DNA from: Nevskia sp.
GTDB taxonomy: Bacteria; Pseudomonadota; Gammaproteobacteria; Nevskiales; Nevskiaceae
NCBI GenBank assembly: GCA_019689635.1
Contig: JADGHB010000015.1
Location: forward strand, 1-63,103
DNA: 63,103 bases
Direction: 5' to 3'
Shown: positions 8,065-18,125 of the stretch, one piece after another
How the letters are laid out: each line of letters opens with the position of its first letter
Numbering within the stretch: position 1 is the stretch's first letter
Made by a program: the position numbers and the translations under genes
The notes under the pieces: generated by a model
What the model saw: only the letters and a program-made list of their open reading frames with translations
The model's database searches: none
What the model was told of the DNA's origin: nothing

Positions 8065-11000
8065 TCAATGCACGGCCTGCACCGCGCGGATCTCGGCGAG
8101 CAACTGCTCTTCCTGATAGGGCTTGATCAGGTAGCGCGCCACGCCCAGGCTTTGCGCGCGGCTGCGGTGTTTTTCGCCCGAGCGCGAGGTGATGACGACG
8201 ATCGGCACGTCTTTGAGACGCGGCGTGTTGCGCATGAAGGCGGCGACCTCGAAGCCGTCGGCGCGCGGCATCTCGATGTCCAGCAGCACCACCTGCGGCG
8301 TCTCGGTCTGCAACAGCGCCATCGCGTCGAGACCGTCTTTGGCGGTCACCACGCGGTAACCGTGGCGCGCGAGCAGGCGTTCCGCCACGCGCCGCATGGT
8401 GATGGAATCGTCCACCACCATCACCGTCGTCTGCGCCGGCGCCTGCGCCGGTGCCGGTGCCGTAGCGCGTCCGGCGGCTTGGGCCAGCGCCGCGCGCCGC
8501 GCCCGCTCGGAGACCAGGGTGGGCACGTCCAGGATCAGGACCACGCGACCGTCGGCGAGAATCGTCGCGCCGGATACGCCCGGCACCGCGGCGATCTGGG
8601 GTCCGATCGCCTTGGACACGATCTCGCGGTTGCCCAGCAGTTCGTCCACCACCAGCGCCACACGCCGCTCGCCGGCGCCCAGGCCTTCGCCCAGGCGCAC
8701 CAGGATGGCGGTCACGGTGCGCGCCTGCGGATCGTGCGCGTAAGGCAGCCCGACGTAAGCGCCCAGATGGCGCACGCGGTAACCGCGTCCGCCGTAGGCG
8801 TACAGCGGGCCGTCCTCGCGATAGTAATCGTGCAGTTCGGCGCGCGGGATGCGGCCGATGCCCTCGATCGAAGGCAGCGGCAGCGCATAAACCTCCGCGC
8901 CCACGCCGACCAGCAGCGCCTGGCTCACCGCCAGCGTCAGCGGCAGGCGCAGCAGGAAGCGCGTGCCTTTGCCGGTTTCCGAACGCAGTTCCAGCGTGCC
9001 GCCGAGCTGCTTGACCTCGGCGGCCACCACGTCCATCCCGATCCCGCGCCCGGCGTGCTGGGTGAGGCTGCGCGCGGTGCTGAATCCGGGCTCGAAGATG
9101 AAGCGCGCGAGCTCGTCGTCGGACAGCTGCGCTTCGGGGCGCATGAGTCCGCGCTCCACGGCCTTGGCGCGGATCGCGGCGAAGTCCAGCCCGCGGCCGT
9201 CGTCGGCGACTTCCACCAGCACCTGCGCGCTCTCGCGCGCCAGTCGCACGTGCACCTGACCGACCACCGGCTTGCCGCTCATGGCGCGCTCGGCGGGATC
9301 CTCGATGCCGTGCACCACCGCGTTGCGCAGCAAGTGTTCCAGCGGCGCCAGGACGCGCTCCAGCACGTTGCGGTCGAGTTCGGCCTCGATGCCGGCGAAC
9401 TGCACTTCCGCCTGCTTGCCGCATTCCTGGGCGGTCTGACGCACCACGCGGATCAGGCGCTGCGCCTCGCGCGAGAACGGCACCATCAGCGCGCCCATCA
9501 GGCCCTGTTGCACTTCGCTGGTCACGCGGCTCTGCTGCAGCAGCAAGGTGTCGGTCTCGGCCACCGCATCGCTCATCGTCGCCTGCAGCGCGGCGAGGTC
9601 GCCGACGGATTCGGCCAGCGCGCGCGACAGCTCCTGCATGCGCGAGTAGCGGTCCATCTCCAGCGGATCGAAGTCCTGAGCGTAGCGGTCGGCCTGCGTG
9701 CCGCCCGGCGTGAGCCCGCGCGCGGCGATCTGCGCCTCGGTCTCGATGTCGAGCTGGCGCAGCTGCTCGCGGATGCGGGCGATCGTCTGGGTCACTTCCA
9801 GGAGCTGGGCGCGCAGGCTGGCGTTGCGTTCCTCCAGGCGCGAGCGGTAGATCGAGATCTCGCCGGCCTGGTTGAGCATGGCGTCGAGCGCCTCCACCGG
9901 TACGCGCGCCGTCTCCCGCCGCGCGGCGGCGAAACCCGCCGTTTCTTCTTCCGGCCGCCAGAACAGCTCGGGCGCCCAGCCCCCGGCGAGCGGCGCGGGC
10001 GGCGCGGGCGCCGGCTGGGCTTCCGGCAACGGCGCGAGCGGCGCGGCCAACAGCTCGGCTTGACCGCGGCGGATCTGGTCGTGCATGGTCTGCAGACGTT
10101 CCAGGGCGCCGCGCATCTGCGCGAACGCCGTAGCATCGGGAAACTCGCCCGTCGCCGCCGCCCGGTTGACTTCGCTTTCCAGCTCGTGGGTCAGATCGCC
10201 CATCGCCTCGAGGCCGGCCATGCGCGCGCCGCCCTTGAGCGTGTGCAGGGCGCGCTGCAGTTCGCGCAGCGCCTCGCCTTCCTCGCCGCCGCGCCAGGCT
10301 TCGAAGTTGCGCTCGAGCTGCTCGAGCAGTTCCGCCGCCTCGGCGGCGAACACGTCGATCAGCTCTTCGTCCAGCCGGCGTGCCGGCGCCGGCTGCGGCG
10401 CGGCGGGAGCTTGCTCCGTCGCAGCGGACCTGAGGGCAGGCGGCGGCGAGGGCGCGAACACTTCGGGTTCCGCCGCAGATACCGGTGCCTGCGTTTCGAC
10501 CTGGTCGGGCTTCGCGGCAGGCTCGGGAAACGCTTCGAACGCTTCGATTTCCGGCGGCGGCGTTTGCGTCGCGGCTTCTTGCGGCGGCAGCGACGGGGGT
10601 GACGGTAATTCCGGCGCCTCGGCGGCGGGCACCGGCGCGGCCTCGCGATAGGCGTCGAGCTGCCGATAAAGCCCTTCGATGCGCTCGAAGAGCGCGGCGA
10701 AGAACGCGGCGTCCGGCGCCGCATGATCGCGCCAGGCGTCGAGACGCTCCGCCAGCAGGGCGGCCGAGGCCGCGAGCGGCTCGCAGTTGGCGCGGCCGGC
10801 GGCGAGCGCCAGCTCGCTGAAGCCGGCGGCCAGCGCGGTGGCGGGATCGACCCCGGTTTCCGTCTCGTTCCGCGACCAGGCACGCGCGCGGCCCTCCTGC
10901 GCCTGCAACAGCTCGAGCGCGTGCAGGGCGAAGGCCTCGTCCACGACGGGGCGTGGCGCGGCGGCGACCGCGGCGCTGCGCAGACCCGCGATGCGCGAAC

Positions 11001-13539
11001 GCCAGGATTCGACCTCGTTCTTGCCGGCTTCCGTGACCGCCGGCGAATCGAGCCAGCCGTGCAGCGCCACCAGCGCGTCGGCGATCAACGACAAGGCCGG
11101 TGGCGTGAGCCGCGCGCCGGACAGGCGCAGGCCGTTCAGATAGTCCTCCATCGCCTCCGCCAGCCGGCGCAGCCCTTCGGCGTGCACGACCGCGGCGCTG
11201 CCGCGCAAGGTGTGGAAGGCGCGCACCACTTCCGGCTCGACCGCGAAATCGGCTTCGCCCAGGTTCTGGGCCTCCAGCCAGCGCCGCACGAAACCCAGGC
11301 GCTCGCGCGCGTCCTCGCGGAACACGGCCAGCATGTCGGGCTCGCCCGCCCGTCCGGGCGCGGCCAGCGCCTGGGCGCGTTCGATGAGCGCGGCCACCGC
11401 CGGGTCTTCGCCGCCTTCTCCACGGAAATTGGCGATCAGTCCCGGCAGCAGGCCCACCGCCTGCTCCACCGCCTGCAGCACGGGCGCGCGCGGCGGCGCG
11501 CCGCTCTCCAGGCAGCGGTTGAGCAGCGCCTCGACCGCTTGGCCGAATTCGCCGATGCGCAAGGCGCCGGCCATGCGCCCGCTGCCTTTGAGCGTGTGGA
11601 ACGCGCGGCGGATTTCGGCCAGCGCCGTGCGCTCGCCCGGATCGCGTTTGAGCGCCGGCCACAGCCGCTGCAGCTCGGCCAGCACCTCGCCCGCTTCCTC
11701 GGCGAAGATCTCGCGGATTTCGGGATCGACGCCTTGGGCCGCCGCCACGACCGGCGCCGGACTCGGCCCTGGCGCAGGAGCGGCCGAGACCGGCTTGGGC
11801 ACATCGGGGGCGGAAACCGGGGCGGGTGCCGCGCCGGGCCCAGCGGCGGGCGCGGGGCTGAAATCCAGGCGCGCGAGGTACTGCTCGAACTCCGCGAGCC
11901 GGCGCGGGGCCATTGGCAACTCGTCGCGTAGCGCCTCGAGGTACAGTTCCAGGCAGGACACCGCGTCCGCGAAGCGCTCGAACTCGACGCGCGGCGTCTG
12001 CGGCCGGGTCAGCACGCCGAGTTTGAGATAGTGCTCCAGGCGCCGCAGCAACTGGCTGGCGCGCGGCCGGTCCAGCACCAGGAGCACGGCCGCCACCCGG
12101 CCGGTCAGACCCGGGGCTTCCTCCAGCGCGGTGGGGTCGCCCCGCTTCAGAAAATCGTCCACGGCCGCTTTCAAGCGCGCGAAATCCACCAAGGCTTCGC
12201 GCAGACCCGCCTTGACGCTCTCGCGCAGATCGCGGCCCGGCGGCGTCTGGGCGGCGAGTTCGGCGTAGCTGCGCGCATCGTCCGCGCGCTTGCGGCCGAG
12301 GGTGCGGAACAGCGCTTCTTCCAGACTGTGCTCCACGCGCAGGATGCGCGTGGCGATCTCCATCCAGGCCGCGGCCTCGGCCGGGGTCTGCTCCAGAACC
12401 TGGGCCTGGTTGAGCAAGGCCTGCTGCGGCGCCGGCAGCCCCAGGGCCCCGAGCGTGTTGGCCAGACGTTGCAGATTGGCGCGGGTCGCGGCGAGGTCGA
12501 TCGCCGCACGCCCGCCGGTGCGCACGGCCAGGTCGATGTGATCCTTGACCCGAGCGAAATCGCGGCGGATCTCCTCGCTCACGCGCGCCAGGATCGAGGT
12601 GTTGGGCGCGCGCAGGCGGTGGCGCAGCGCGTCCAGTTCGTCCGGCGGCGGCAACAGCGCGGCCAGGTTGCGTTCTTCGATGATGGCGCGGGCGCGCGTG
12701 CCGTGCCGCGGCGCGCGCACGATGTAGAACAGCAGCAGTTCCGGCACGTCGCCGACCTCCGCGGTGGCGGACGCCTCGCCGGCCTCGGCCAGCCGCTTGA
12801 GCTGGCTGCCGGCACGTCCGAACAGACGCTTGAGATCCAGCGAGTCGGTCTGCGGCGCGGCGCGCAGGCACTCGGCGAGCGTCGCGTAACCGGCCCACAT
12901 CTCGCGCAGGCGCGGCGCGCCGGCGTTGACCGCCAGACGGTCGGCGATCTCGCCCATGCGCGTCATGCCCGCTTCGGCCGCGGCGCCACGGAACCACTGC
13001 AGGAAGGCGCTCTGGAACGCGGTCAGCTCGCGCCGGGCGATGCTCTGGGCCGCCTCGGTCGCGCCCGATGGCGGCAGCGCCTCGGCCGGCGCGGGCGCGC
13101 GCAGCGCGCGCACCTGGGCGGCGAACAGCTCGGCCTCGGTCAGCAAGGGCTTGCCGCGCGCCAGCCGCAGCTCGTTGATGACCGGCTGCAACAGCACCGC
13201 ACGGTCGGCCTCGCCCTGGGTCAGCAGATCGAGATAGTCGGACAGTTGCAAGCTGGCGCCCGACAGCGCCGTATAAGCTTCGTCCGCCGGCGGACGCGAC
13301 GCCAGCTCGCGCAGCAGCTGCAGCATCTCCTCCGCCAGCAAAGCCGCGCCGTGGCACTGGATCATGCCCAGGGTGCCGCGCACCTGGTGCAGCTCTTCGG
13401 TGGCGCCCGCGAGAAGCTGGGCGTCCTGCGGATTTTCGAGATGTTGCTCGAGCGCCGCGCGCACGCGGCCCAGGGCCAGCTCGAGTTCGCCGCGCAGCCA
13501 GTGCAGGCCGTCGACCATCTGCGGGCGTTCGCCGACCAC
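8065..13539 (-). CDS. chpA: ChpA: hybrid CheA-type histidine kinase with several Hpt domains and a receiver
   Basis: A giant 1824-residue kinase of the type IV pilus (twitching) chemosensory pathway. An N-terminal Hpt-like domain has His51 (ELHQVRGTLG). Three canonical Hpt domains have phosphoacceptor His near residues 648 (AFHTLKGSGRMAG), 776 (AFHTLRGSAAV) and 1099 (ALHTLKGGARMAG), separated by Pro/Ala-rich linkers. A CheA dimerisation and HATPase core follows (NAVVHGIEDP near 1405, then DDGRGLDF and GRGIGMDVV), then a CheW-like domain, and a C-terminal receiver (VMVVDDS near 1703, phospho-Asp in LLDIEMP near 1754). I chose the GTG at 13539 because GGAG stands about six bases upstream; an in-frame ATG lies at 13518. 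It is preceded by pilI with a 1-base gap. Confidence 0.93.
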   Translation of the reverse strand: MVGERPQMVDGLHWLRGELELALGRVRAALEQHLENPQDAQLLAGATEELHQVRGTLGMIQCHGAALLAEEMLQLLRELASRPPADEAYTALSGASLQLSDYLDLLTQGEADRAVLLQPVINELRLARGKPLLTEAELFAAQVRALRAPAPAEALPPSGATEAAQSIARRELTAFQSAFLQWFRGAAAEAGMTRMGEIADRLAVNAGAPRLREMWAGYATLAECLRAAPQTDSLDLKRLFGRAGSQLKRLAEAGEASATAEVGDVPELLLFYIVRAPRHGTRARAIIEERNLAALLPPPDELDALRHRLRAPNTSILARVSEEIRRDFARVKDHIDLAVRTGGRAAIDLAATRANLQRLANTLGALGLPAPQQALLNQAQVLEQTPAEAAAWMEIATRILRVEHSLEEALFRTLGRKRADDARSYAELAAQTPPGRDLRESVKAGLREALVDFARLKAAVDDFLKRGDPTALEEAPGLTGRVAAVLLVLDRPRASQLLRRLEHYLKLGVLTRPQTPRVEFERFADAVSCLELYLEALRDELPMAPRRLAEFEQYLARLDFSPAPAAGPGAAPAPVSAPDVPKPVSAAPAPGPSPAPVVAAAQGVDPEIREIFAEEAGEVLAELQRLWPALKRDPGERTALAEIRRAFHTLKGSGRMAGALRIGEFGQAVEALLNRCLESGAPPRAPVLQAVEQAVGLLPGLIANFRGEGGEDPAVAALIERAQALAAPGRAGEPDMLAVFREDARERLGFVRRWLEAQNLGEADFAVEPEVVRAFHTLRGSAAVVHAEGLRRLAEAMEDYLNGLRLSGARLTPPALSLIADALVALHGWLDSPAVTEAGKNEVESWRSRIAGLRSAAVAAAPRPVVDEAFALHALELLQAQEGRARAWSRNETETGVDPATALAAGFSELALAAGRANCEPLAASAALLAERLDAWRDHAAPDAAFFAALFERIEGLYRQLDAYREAAPVPAAEAPELPSPPSLPPQEAATQTPPPEIEAFEAFPEPAAKPDQVETQAPVSAAEPEVFAPSPPPALRSAATEQAPAAPQPAPARRLDEELIDVFAAEAAELLEQLERNFEAWRGGEEGEALRELQRALHTLKGGARMAGLEAMGDLTHELESEVNRAAATGEFPDATAFAQMRGALERLQTMHDQIRRGQAELLAAPLAPLPEAQPAPAPPAPLAGGWAPELFWRPEEETAGFAAARRETARVPVEALDAMLNQAGEISIYRSRLEERNASLRAQLLEVTQTIARIREQLRQLDIETEAQIAARGLTPGGTQADRYAQDFDPLEMDRYSRMQELSRALAESVGDLAALQATMSDAVAETDTLLLQQSRVTSEVQQGLMGALMVPFSREAQRLIRVVRQTAQECGKQAEVQFAGIEAELDRNVLERVLAPLEHLLRNAVVHGIEDPAERAMSGKPVVGQVHVRLARESAQVLVEVADDGRGLDFAAIRAKAVERGLMRPEAQLSDDELARFIFEPGFSTARSLTQHAGRGIGMDVVAAEVKQLGGTLELRSETGKGTRFLLRLPLTLAVSQALLVGVGAEVYALPLPSIEGIGRIPRAELHDYYREDGPLYAYGGRGYRVRHLGAYVGLPYAHDPQARTVTAILVRLGEGLGAGERRVALVVDELLGNREIVSKAIGPQIAAVPGVSGATILADGRVVLILDVPTLVSERARRAALAQAAGRATAPAPAQAPAQTTVMVVDDSITMRRVAERLLARHGYRVVTAKDGLDAMALLQTETPQVVLLDIEMPRADGFEVAAFMRNTPRLKDVPIVVITSRSGEKHRSRAQSLGVARYLIKPYQEEQLLAEIRAVQAVH

Positions 13540-13540
13540 G

Positions 13541-14098
13541 TCAGGCTCCGGCGTCGAGAAACTCGGGGCTGCGCACGAGCTTGTGCAGCGACAGCGCCAG
13601 CCAGCGCCGGCCTTCGCGCGAGAAGGCGCCGAGCAAATAGGGTTTCAGCGGCCCCGCTTCCGCGACCCATTCGGGGCGCTGGTCGGCCGGCGCGAACTGG
13701 CGGTTGCCGAGGACTTCGTCCACCAGGAAACCGACCGGCACGCGTTCGGAGTTGAACACCAGCACGCGCTGCGCGCGGTGTTCGGCTTCGCGCGGCAGAC
13801 CCAGCCACTGAGCGAGGTCGTTCACCGGCAGCAGGTTGCCGCGCACGTTGGCGATGCCGAGCAAAAACGGCTTGGCCCCCGGCACGCGGGTGGTCGCGGG
13901 CGGCGTGATGACTTCGCGCACGTCCGCGCGCGGCGTCACCAGCCACCAGTCGCGCAGGCGGAACGCGAGCCCGCTCCAGGCCTGGGCCGAGCCGGCGGCG
14001 AGATCCAGCCGCGCGGTGCGCAGACGCCGCTCCAGCGCGTAGAGCAGCTCATAGGGCTGCCCGCTCAAGGCGGCCAGTTCCGGGGCGACGGCGTTCAT
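13541..14098 (-). CDS. pilI: PilI: CheW-like adaptor of the type IV pilus chemosensory system
   Basis: A 185-residue CheW-domain protein. The core is seen in WWLVTPRADVREVITPP, LLGIANVRGNLLPVNDLAQWLG and VLVFNSERVPVGFLVDEVLGNRQF. PilI docks the receptor PilJ to the ChpA kinase. The start is the ATG at 14098, 17 bases after the pilG stop. The product ends one base before the chpA start. In Pseudomonas pilJ and pilK come between pilI and chpA; here they are absent from this position and pilJ is encoded about 7 kb away on the other strand. Confidence 0.9.
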   Translation of the reverse strand: MNAVAPELAALSGQPYELLYALERRLRTARLDLAAGSAQAWSGLAFRLRDWWLVTPRADVREVITPPATTRVPGAKPFLLGIANVRGNLLPVNDLAQWLGLPREAEHRAQRVLVFNSERVPVGFLVDEVLGNRQFAPADQRPEWVAEAGPLKPYLLGAFSREGRRWLALSLHKLVRSPEFLDAGA

Positions 14099-14115
14099 CC
14101 TTGATCGCGCGCGGT

Positions 14116-14526
14116 TCAGGCGCTGCGCTGGGCGAGATGGGCGCGGACCGCGCCGAGCAGCTCGTCCTTGGTGAAGGGCTTGGTCAGGTATTCGTCGGAG
14201 CCCACGATGCGCCCCCGCGCACGGTCGAACAATCCGTCCTTGGAAGAAAGCATGATCACCGGCGTCTTGGCGTAGCGCGCGTTGTTCTTGATCAGCGCGC
14301 AGGCCTGATAGCCGTCCAGGCGCGGCATCATGATGTCGATGAAGATGAGGTCCGGCTCGTAATCGGCGACCTTGGCCAGCGCCTCGAAACCGTCGGCGGC
14401 GGTGATGACGGAATAGCCTTCCTTGACCAGCAGCGTCTCCGCAGTCTTGCGGATGGTCGGGCTGTCGTCGATAACCATGATTTTCGCCGCTGCGGCGGCG
14501 CTGGCTTCGGCTGCGACTGCGGACAT
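14116..14526 (-). CDS. pilG: PilG: single-domain response regulator for twitching motility
   Basis: A 136-residue receiver. The acidic pocket is in IMVIDDSPTIRK, the phospho-Asp is in LIFIDIMMPRLDGYQ, and the conserved Thr/Ser and Lys are in VIMLSSKDGLFDRARG and YLTKPFTK. The stretch IMMPRLDGYQ...ALIKNNARY...SSKDGLFD...RGRIVGS is typical of PilG rather than PilH. The ATG at 14526 gives the usual short N-terminus; the frame is open for 32 more codons upstream but that part is Arg-rich. It heads the pilG-pilI-chpA-chpC operon, diverging from gshA across 179 bases. Confidence 0.9.
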   Translation of the reverse strand: MSAVAAEASAAAAAKIMVIDDSPTIRKTAETLLVKEGYSVITAADGFEALAKVADYEPDLIFIDIMMPRLDGYQACALIKNNARYAKTPVIMLSSKDGLFDRARGRIVGSDEYLTKPFTKDELLGAVRAHLAQRSA

Positions 14527-14705
14527 GGCCCCCTCTCGTGGCTCCCCGCACCGCGCGCACCGCGCGCGAGGGTCCCGGCGGGCGACAGGCGGAGGACTTC
14601 TATCGTGCTTACTTTTTAGCACACTCGCGCCGGGCTGCCTATGCGCGGCGCTGCCGCGCCCCCGTGAATCGGTTACCCTAGCGGTGACACAATGAGGAAG
14701 GCGCC

Positions 14706-16064
14706 ATGCCCGATCCCGTCCCCAATCTCACCACCGCGCAGACCGGACCGCTGCTGTCCTTCGAGCAGCGCCTGCTGGATCGCGCGGCGGACATCGAAGC
14801 CTGGTTCCGCGCGCAATGGCAGCGCAGCGCCCCGCCCTTCTACGGCTCGGTGGACCTGCGCAACGCGGGCTTCAAGCTGGCGCCGGTGGATACCAACCTG
14901 TTCCCGGCCGGTTTCAACAACCTCAATCCGGCCTTCGAAGCGCTGTGCGTGCAGGCCATCCAGGCGGCGCTGACCCGGATCATGCCCAGCGCCTGCGGGG
15001 TGCTGCTGGTGCCCGAAAACCACACCCGCAACCGCCACTATCTGGAAAACGTGGCGGTGCTGCAGAGCCTGATCGAACACGCCGGCTACAAGGTTCGCAT
15101 CGGGTCGCTGCGACCCGAACTCAAGGCGCCGGAAACGCTCGCGCTGCCCTCCGGCCGCAGGCTGAAACTCGAACCGATCGTGCGCGAGGGCGAGCGCGTC
15201 AAGGTGGAGGGCTTTTCGCCTTGCCTGGTGCTGCTGAACAACGATCTTTCCGGCGGCCGCCCGGCGATCCTGGAAAACCTGCGCCAGCCGGTGATCCCGC
15301 CGCTGGCCCTGGGCTGGAGCAACCGCCTCAAGTCGCGCCATTTCGCGATCTATCACGAAGTCGCCGCCGAGTTCGGCGCCTTGCTCGGCATCGATCCGTG
15401 GCTGGTGGAACCGCTGTCGCGCAACTGCGGCCAGATCAACTTCATGAAGCGCGAAGGCGAGGAATGTCTGGCCGCCAACGTCGCGCTGCTGCTGGAGGAC
15501 ATCCGCGCCAAGTACGCCGAATACGGCGTCACCGAGGAGCCCTTCGTCATCGTCAAGGCCGACGCCGGCACCTACGGCATGGGCGTGATGACGGTGAAAA
15601 GCCCGGACGAGGTGCGCCATCTGAACCGCGACGCGCGCAAAAAAATGGCGGCGACCAAGGAAGGCCGCGAAGTGACCGGGGCCATCATCCAGGAAGGGGT
15701 GTACACCTTCGAGCGCTGGGTGGAACAGCCCTGGCCCGGCGACCCGCCCGCCGAGGCCAGCGACGGCTACACCGCCGAGCCCGTGGTGTACATGATCGAC
15801 CGCTACGTGGTCGGCGGCTTCTACCGCGTGCATAGCGGCCGCAGCAACATCGAGAACCTCAATGCGCCGGGCGCGGAATTCCGCCCGCTGGCCTTCGCCG
15901 AGGCGTGCAGTCACCCGGATTGCACCAAAGCCCCCGACGCGCGCCCCAACCGTTTCTACGCCTACGGGGTGGTCGCCCGGCTGGCGCTGCTCGCCGCGGC
16001 GCGCGAAATCGCCGCGGCCCAGGAACGGGAGCCGGGGGTGACGGTCGCCGTCGCGGCGGCTTGA
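14706..16064 (+). CDS. gshA: Glutamate-cysteine ligase (proteobacterial GshA of the Acidithiobacillus type)
   Basis: A 452-residue enzyme for the first step of glutathione synthesis, ATP-dependent joining of glutamate and cysteine. It does not have the E. coli GshA pattern. Its blocks (NNLNPAFEALC, PENHTRNRHYLENV, LNNDLSGG, NCGQINFMKREGEE, VKADAGTYGMGVMTVKS, GGFYRVHSGRSNIENLNAPG) match the separate family known from Acidithiobacillus and other proteobacteria (TIGR02049). The start ATG has GAGGAAGG just upstream. gshB follows after 5 bases, so the two enzymes of the pathway are one operon. Confidence 0.9.
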   Translation: MPDPVPNLTTAQTGPLLSFEQRLLDRAADIEAWFRAQWQRSAPPFYGSVDLRNAGFKLAPVDTNLFPAGFNNLNPAFEALCVQAIQAALTRIMPSACGVLLVPENHTRNRHYLENVAVLQSLIEHAGYKVRIGSLRPELKAPETLALPSGRRLKLEPIVREGERVKVEGFSPCLVLLNNDLSGGRPAILENLRQPVIPPLALGWSNRLKSRHFAIYHEVAAEFGALLGIDPWLVEPLSRNCGQINFMKREGEECLAANVALLLEDIRAKYAEYGVTEEPFVIVKADAGTYGMGVMTVKSPDEVRHLNRDARKKMAATKEGREVTGAIIQEGVYTFERWVEQPWPGDPPAEASDGYTAEPVVYMIDRYVVGGFYRVHSGRSNIENLNAPGAEFRPLAFAEACSHPDCTKAPDARPNRFYAYGVVARLALLAAAREIAAAQEREPGVTVAVAAA

Positions 16065-16069
16065 GTCCG

Positions 16070-17020
16070 ATGCGCAAGCTGGCCGTGGTCATGGACCCGA
16101 TCGGGTCCATCAAACCCCACAAAGACACCACGCTCGCCCTGCTGCTGGCGGCGCAGCGACGCGGCTTCGAGCTCCACTATCTCGAGCTGGGCGATCTGTG
16201 GCTGCGCGACGGCGTGGCCTACGGCCGCGCGCGGCGGCTCGCCGTGTACGACGACCCGCAGCGCTGGCATGCGTTCGAAAGCGAGCCGCAGGACACCGCG
16301 CTCGGCACCTTCGACGCCATCCTGATGCGCAAGGATCCGCCGTTCGACCTGGAATACATCGCCGCCACTTACCTGCTGGAACGCGCGGAGGCCGCCGGGG
16401 CGCTGGTGCTGAACAAGCCGGCCAGTCTGCGCGACTGCAACGAGAAACTGTTCACCGCCTGGTTTCCGCAACTATGCCCGCCGACGCTGGTCGCCCGCGA
16501 TCCGGCGCGGCTGCGCGCTTTCCACCGCGAGTATCACGACGTGATCTACAAACCGGTGGACGGCATGGGCGGCGCGGGCGTGTTCCGGGTGGACGCCTCC
16601 GGCCTCAACCTCGGTTCGGTGATCGAACAGCTCACCGCCGGCGGCCGACGCACCATCGTGGCCCAGCAGTATCAGCCGGCCGTGGTGGAGGGCGACAAGC
16701 GCATCCTGCTGATCGACGGCGAGCCGGTGCCCTACTGCCTGGCGCGCATTCCCCAGACCGGCGAGACGCGCGCCAACCTCGCCGCCGGCGGGCGCGGCGA
16801 GGCGCGGCCGCTCACCGCGCGCGACCGGGAGATCGCCGCGGCCGTCGGCCCCGAACTCAAGCGCCGCGGCCTGTGGTTCGTCGGCCTGGACGTGATCGGC
16901 GAGTGCCTCACCGAAATCAACGTCACCAGCCCCACCTGCGCGCGCGAGATCGACGCGGCCTGCGGCACCGACATCGGCGACCAGGCCATCGCAGCGCTGG
17001 AACGTCGCCTGAAATCCTGA
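16070..17020 (+). CDS. gshB: Glutathione synthetase
   Basis: A 316-residue ATP-grasp enzyme that adds glycine to gamma-glutamylcysteine. The N-terminus KLAVVMDPIGSIKPHKDTTLALLLAAQ, the block MRKDPPFDLEYI, the ATP-binding loop KPVDGMGGAGVFRV, and the metal-binding C-terminus GLDVIGECLTEINVTSPTC are all typical GshB. The ATG at 16070 is 5 bases after the gshA stop; upstream in-frame codons read into gshA and are not used. The length matches the family. yqgE follows after 56 bases. In Pseudomonas gshB is adjacent to pilG; here the glutathione genes separate pilG from yqgE. Confidence 0.95.
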   Translation: MRKLAVVMDPIGSIKPHKDTTLALLLAAQRRGFELHYLELGDLWLRDGVAYGRARRLAVYDDPQRWHAFESEPQDTALGTFDAILMRKDPPFDLEYIAATYLLERAEAAGALVLNKPASLRDCNEKLFTAWFPQLCPPTLVARDPARLRAFHREYHDVIYKPVDGMGGAGVFRVDASGLNLGSVIEQLTAGGRRTIVAQQYQPAVVEGDKRILLIDGEPVPYCLARIPQTGETRANLAAGGRGEARPLTARDREIAAAVGPELKRRGLWFVGLDVIGECLTEINVTSPTCAREIDAACGTDIGDQAIAALERRLKS

Positions 17021-17076
17021 GGCGGCGCCACCGCGCGGCCCTTGCATGCGGTCGCGGTGCGCCGGATACTAGGCGC

Positions 17077-17637
17077 ATGGCCGATGAACGCTATCTCAGC
17101 AATCAATTCCTCGTGGCCATGCCGGGGCTGGAAGACAGCAATTTCAGCCATTCCGTCACCCTGCTGTGCGAACATTCCGAAAAAGGCGCGCTGGGGCTGA
17201 TCATCAACCGGCCGACCAATCTCAAGCTCTCCGACCTGCTCGACCAGATGGGCCTGGAACACGGCGCGCTGCGCGGCGACCCGATCGTGTACTGGGGCGG
17301 CCCGGTGCAACCGGAACGCGGCTTCGTGGTGCACGACGCGCCCGGCGACTGGGAATCGACGCTGCAGATCGACGAAGGCCTCTACATCACCACCTCGCGC
17401 GACATCCTCGACGCCATCGCCCGCGGCGCGGGACCGAGCCGCTACATCGTCACGCTGGGCTACGCCGGCTGGGGCGAAGGCCAGCTCGAAAGCGAAATCA
17501 TGAACAACGCCTGGCTCAACACGCCGGTGGACCGCACGGTCCTGTTCGGCATGCCCGCCGAAGAGCGCTGGCTGGCGGCCACCAAGCTGATCGGCCTCGA
17601 CGTCCGTCAGCTCGCGAGCATGGCCGGCCACGCCTGA
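17077..17637 (+). CDS. yqgE: YqgE/AlgH family protein (DUF179)
   Basis: A 186-residue cytoplasmic protein with the family blocks [62 protein letters not shown] and LNTPVD. The biochemical function is not established for the family; the Pseudomonas homologue AlgH was linked to alginate regulation. It sits immediately before ruvX, with which it shares one base (TGATG), the arrangement conserved across Gammaproteobacteria. Confidence 0.93.
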   Translation: MADERYLSNQFLVAMPGLEDSNFSHSVTLLCEHSEKGALGLIINRPTNLKLSDLLDQMGLEHGALRGDPIVYWGGPVQPERGFVVHDAPGDWESTLQIDEGLYITTSRDILDAIARGAGPSRYIVTLGYAGWGEGQLESEIMNNAWLNTPVDRTVLFGMPAEERWLAATKLIGLDVRQLASMAGHA

Positions 17638-18125
17638 TGGGAGCGCCGGGACCGACGGCCGCGCCCGGAAATCATTCCGTCTATCTTGCGTTCGATTACG
17701 GGACCCGCCGGATCGGCGCGGCCGTGGGCGACGATCTGACCCGCAGCGCGAGGCCGCTACCGGCGATCGCCAACGCCGCCCAGCCCGACTGGCGGGCCCT
17801 CGCAAAGCTGGTGGACGAATGGCGTCCGGCCGCCTGCGTGGTGGGCCTGCCGTTGGATCTGGAAGGCCACGAGCCGCCGCTCGCGATCCAGGCGCGCGCT
17901 TTCGCCCAGGCCTTGGGGCGGCGCTTCCGCCTGCCGGTACACCTGTGCGACGAGCGTCTGTCCTCGCGCGCCGCCGCCGAGGAACTGCGCGCCGCGCGCG
18001 CGACCGGCCGCATCGGACGGCGCCTCAAGCGCGGGGACCGCGACGCCATGGCCGCGCGGCTGATCCTCGAACAGTGGCTGAACGACGGGTCCGCCCGCGC
18101 GTCCCCGCCGCCGGGTGCCGCATGA
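17637..18125 (+). CDS. ruvX: RuvX/YqgF Holliday junction resolvase-like RNase H-fold nuclease
   Basis: A 162-residue RNase H-fold protein. The first catalytic acidic residue is in [16 protein letters not shown], the second motif is in [14 protein letters not shown], and [11 protein letters not shown] and [17 protein letters not shown] follow. The family (YqgF) acts in 16S rRNA 5'-end processing and was also proposed to resolve Holliday junctions. The ATG overlaps the yqgE stop by one base, and its own stop overlaps the pyrB start (ATGA). The yqgE-ruvX-pyrB order matches Pseudomonas except that pyrR, which lies between yqgF and pyrB there, is absent. Confidence 0.93.
   Translation: MGAPGPTAAPGNHSVYLAFDYGTRRIGAAVGDDLTRSARPLPAIANAAQPDWRALAKLVDEWRPAACVVGLPLDLEGHEPPLAIQARAFAQALGRRFRLPVHLCDERLSSRAAAEELRAARATGRIGRRLKRGDRDAMAARLILEQWLNDGSARASPPPGAA

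Noticed and set aside
7291-10602. A 1103-codon plus-strand open frame opposite chpA
   Set aside because: His/Arg/Gln-rich antisense of a high-GC gene, without recognisable domains or a ribosome site.
7388-13357. A 1989-codon open frame on the minus strand inside chpA
   Set aside because: It is Arg/Ala/Gly-rich with no domain and is a frame shadow of chpA, which shows Hpt, HATPase, CheW and receiver domains in its own frame.
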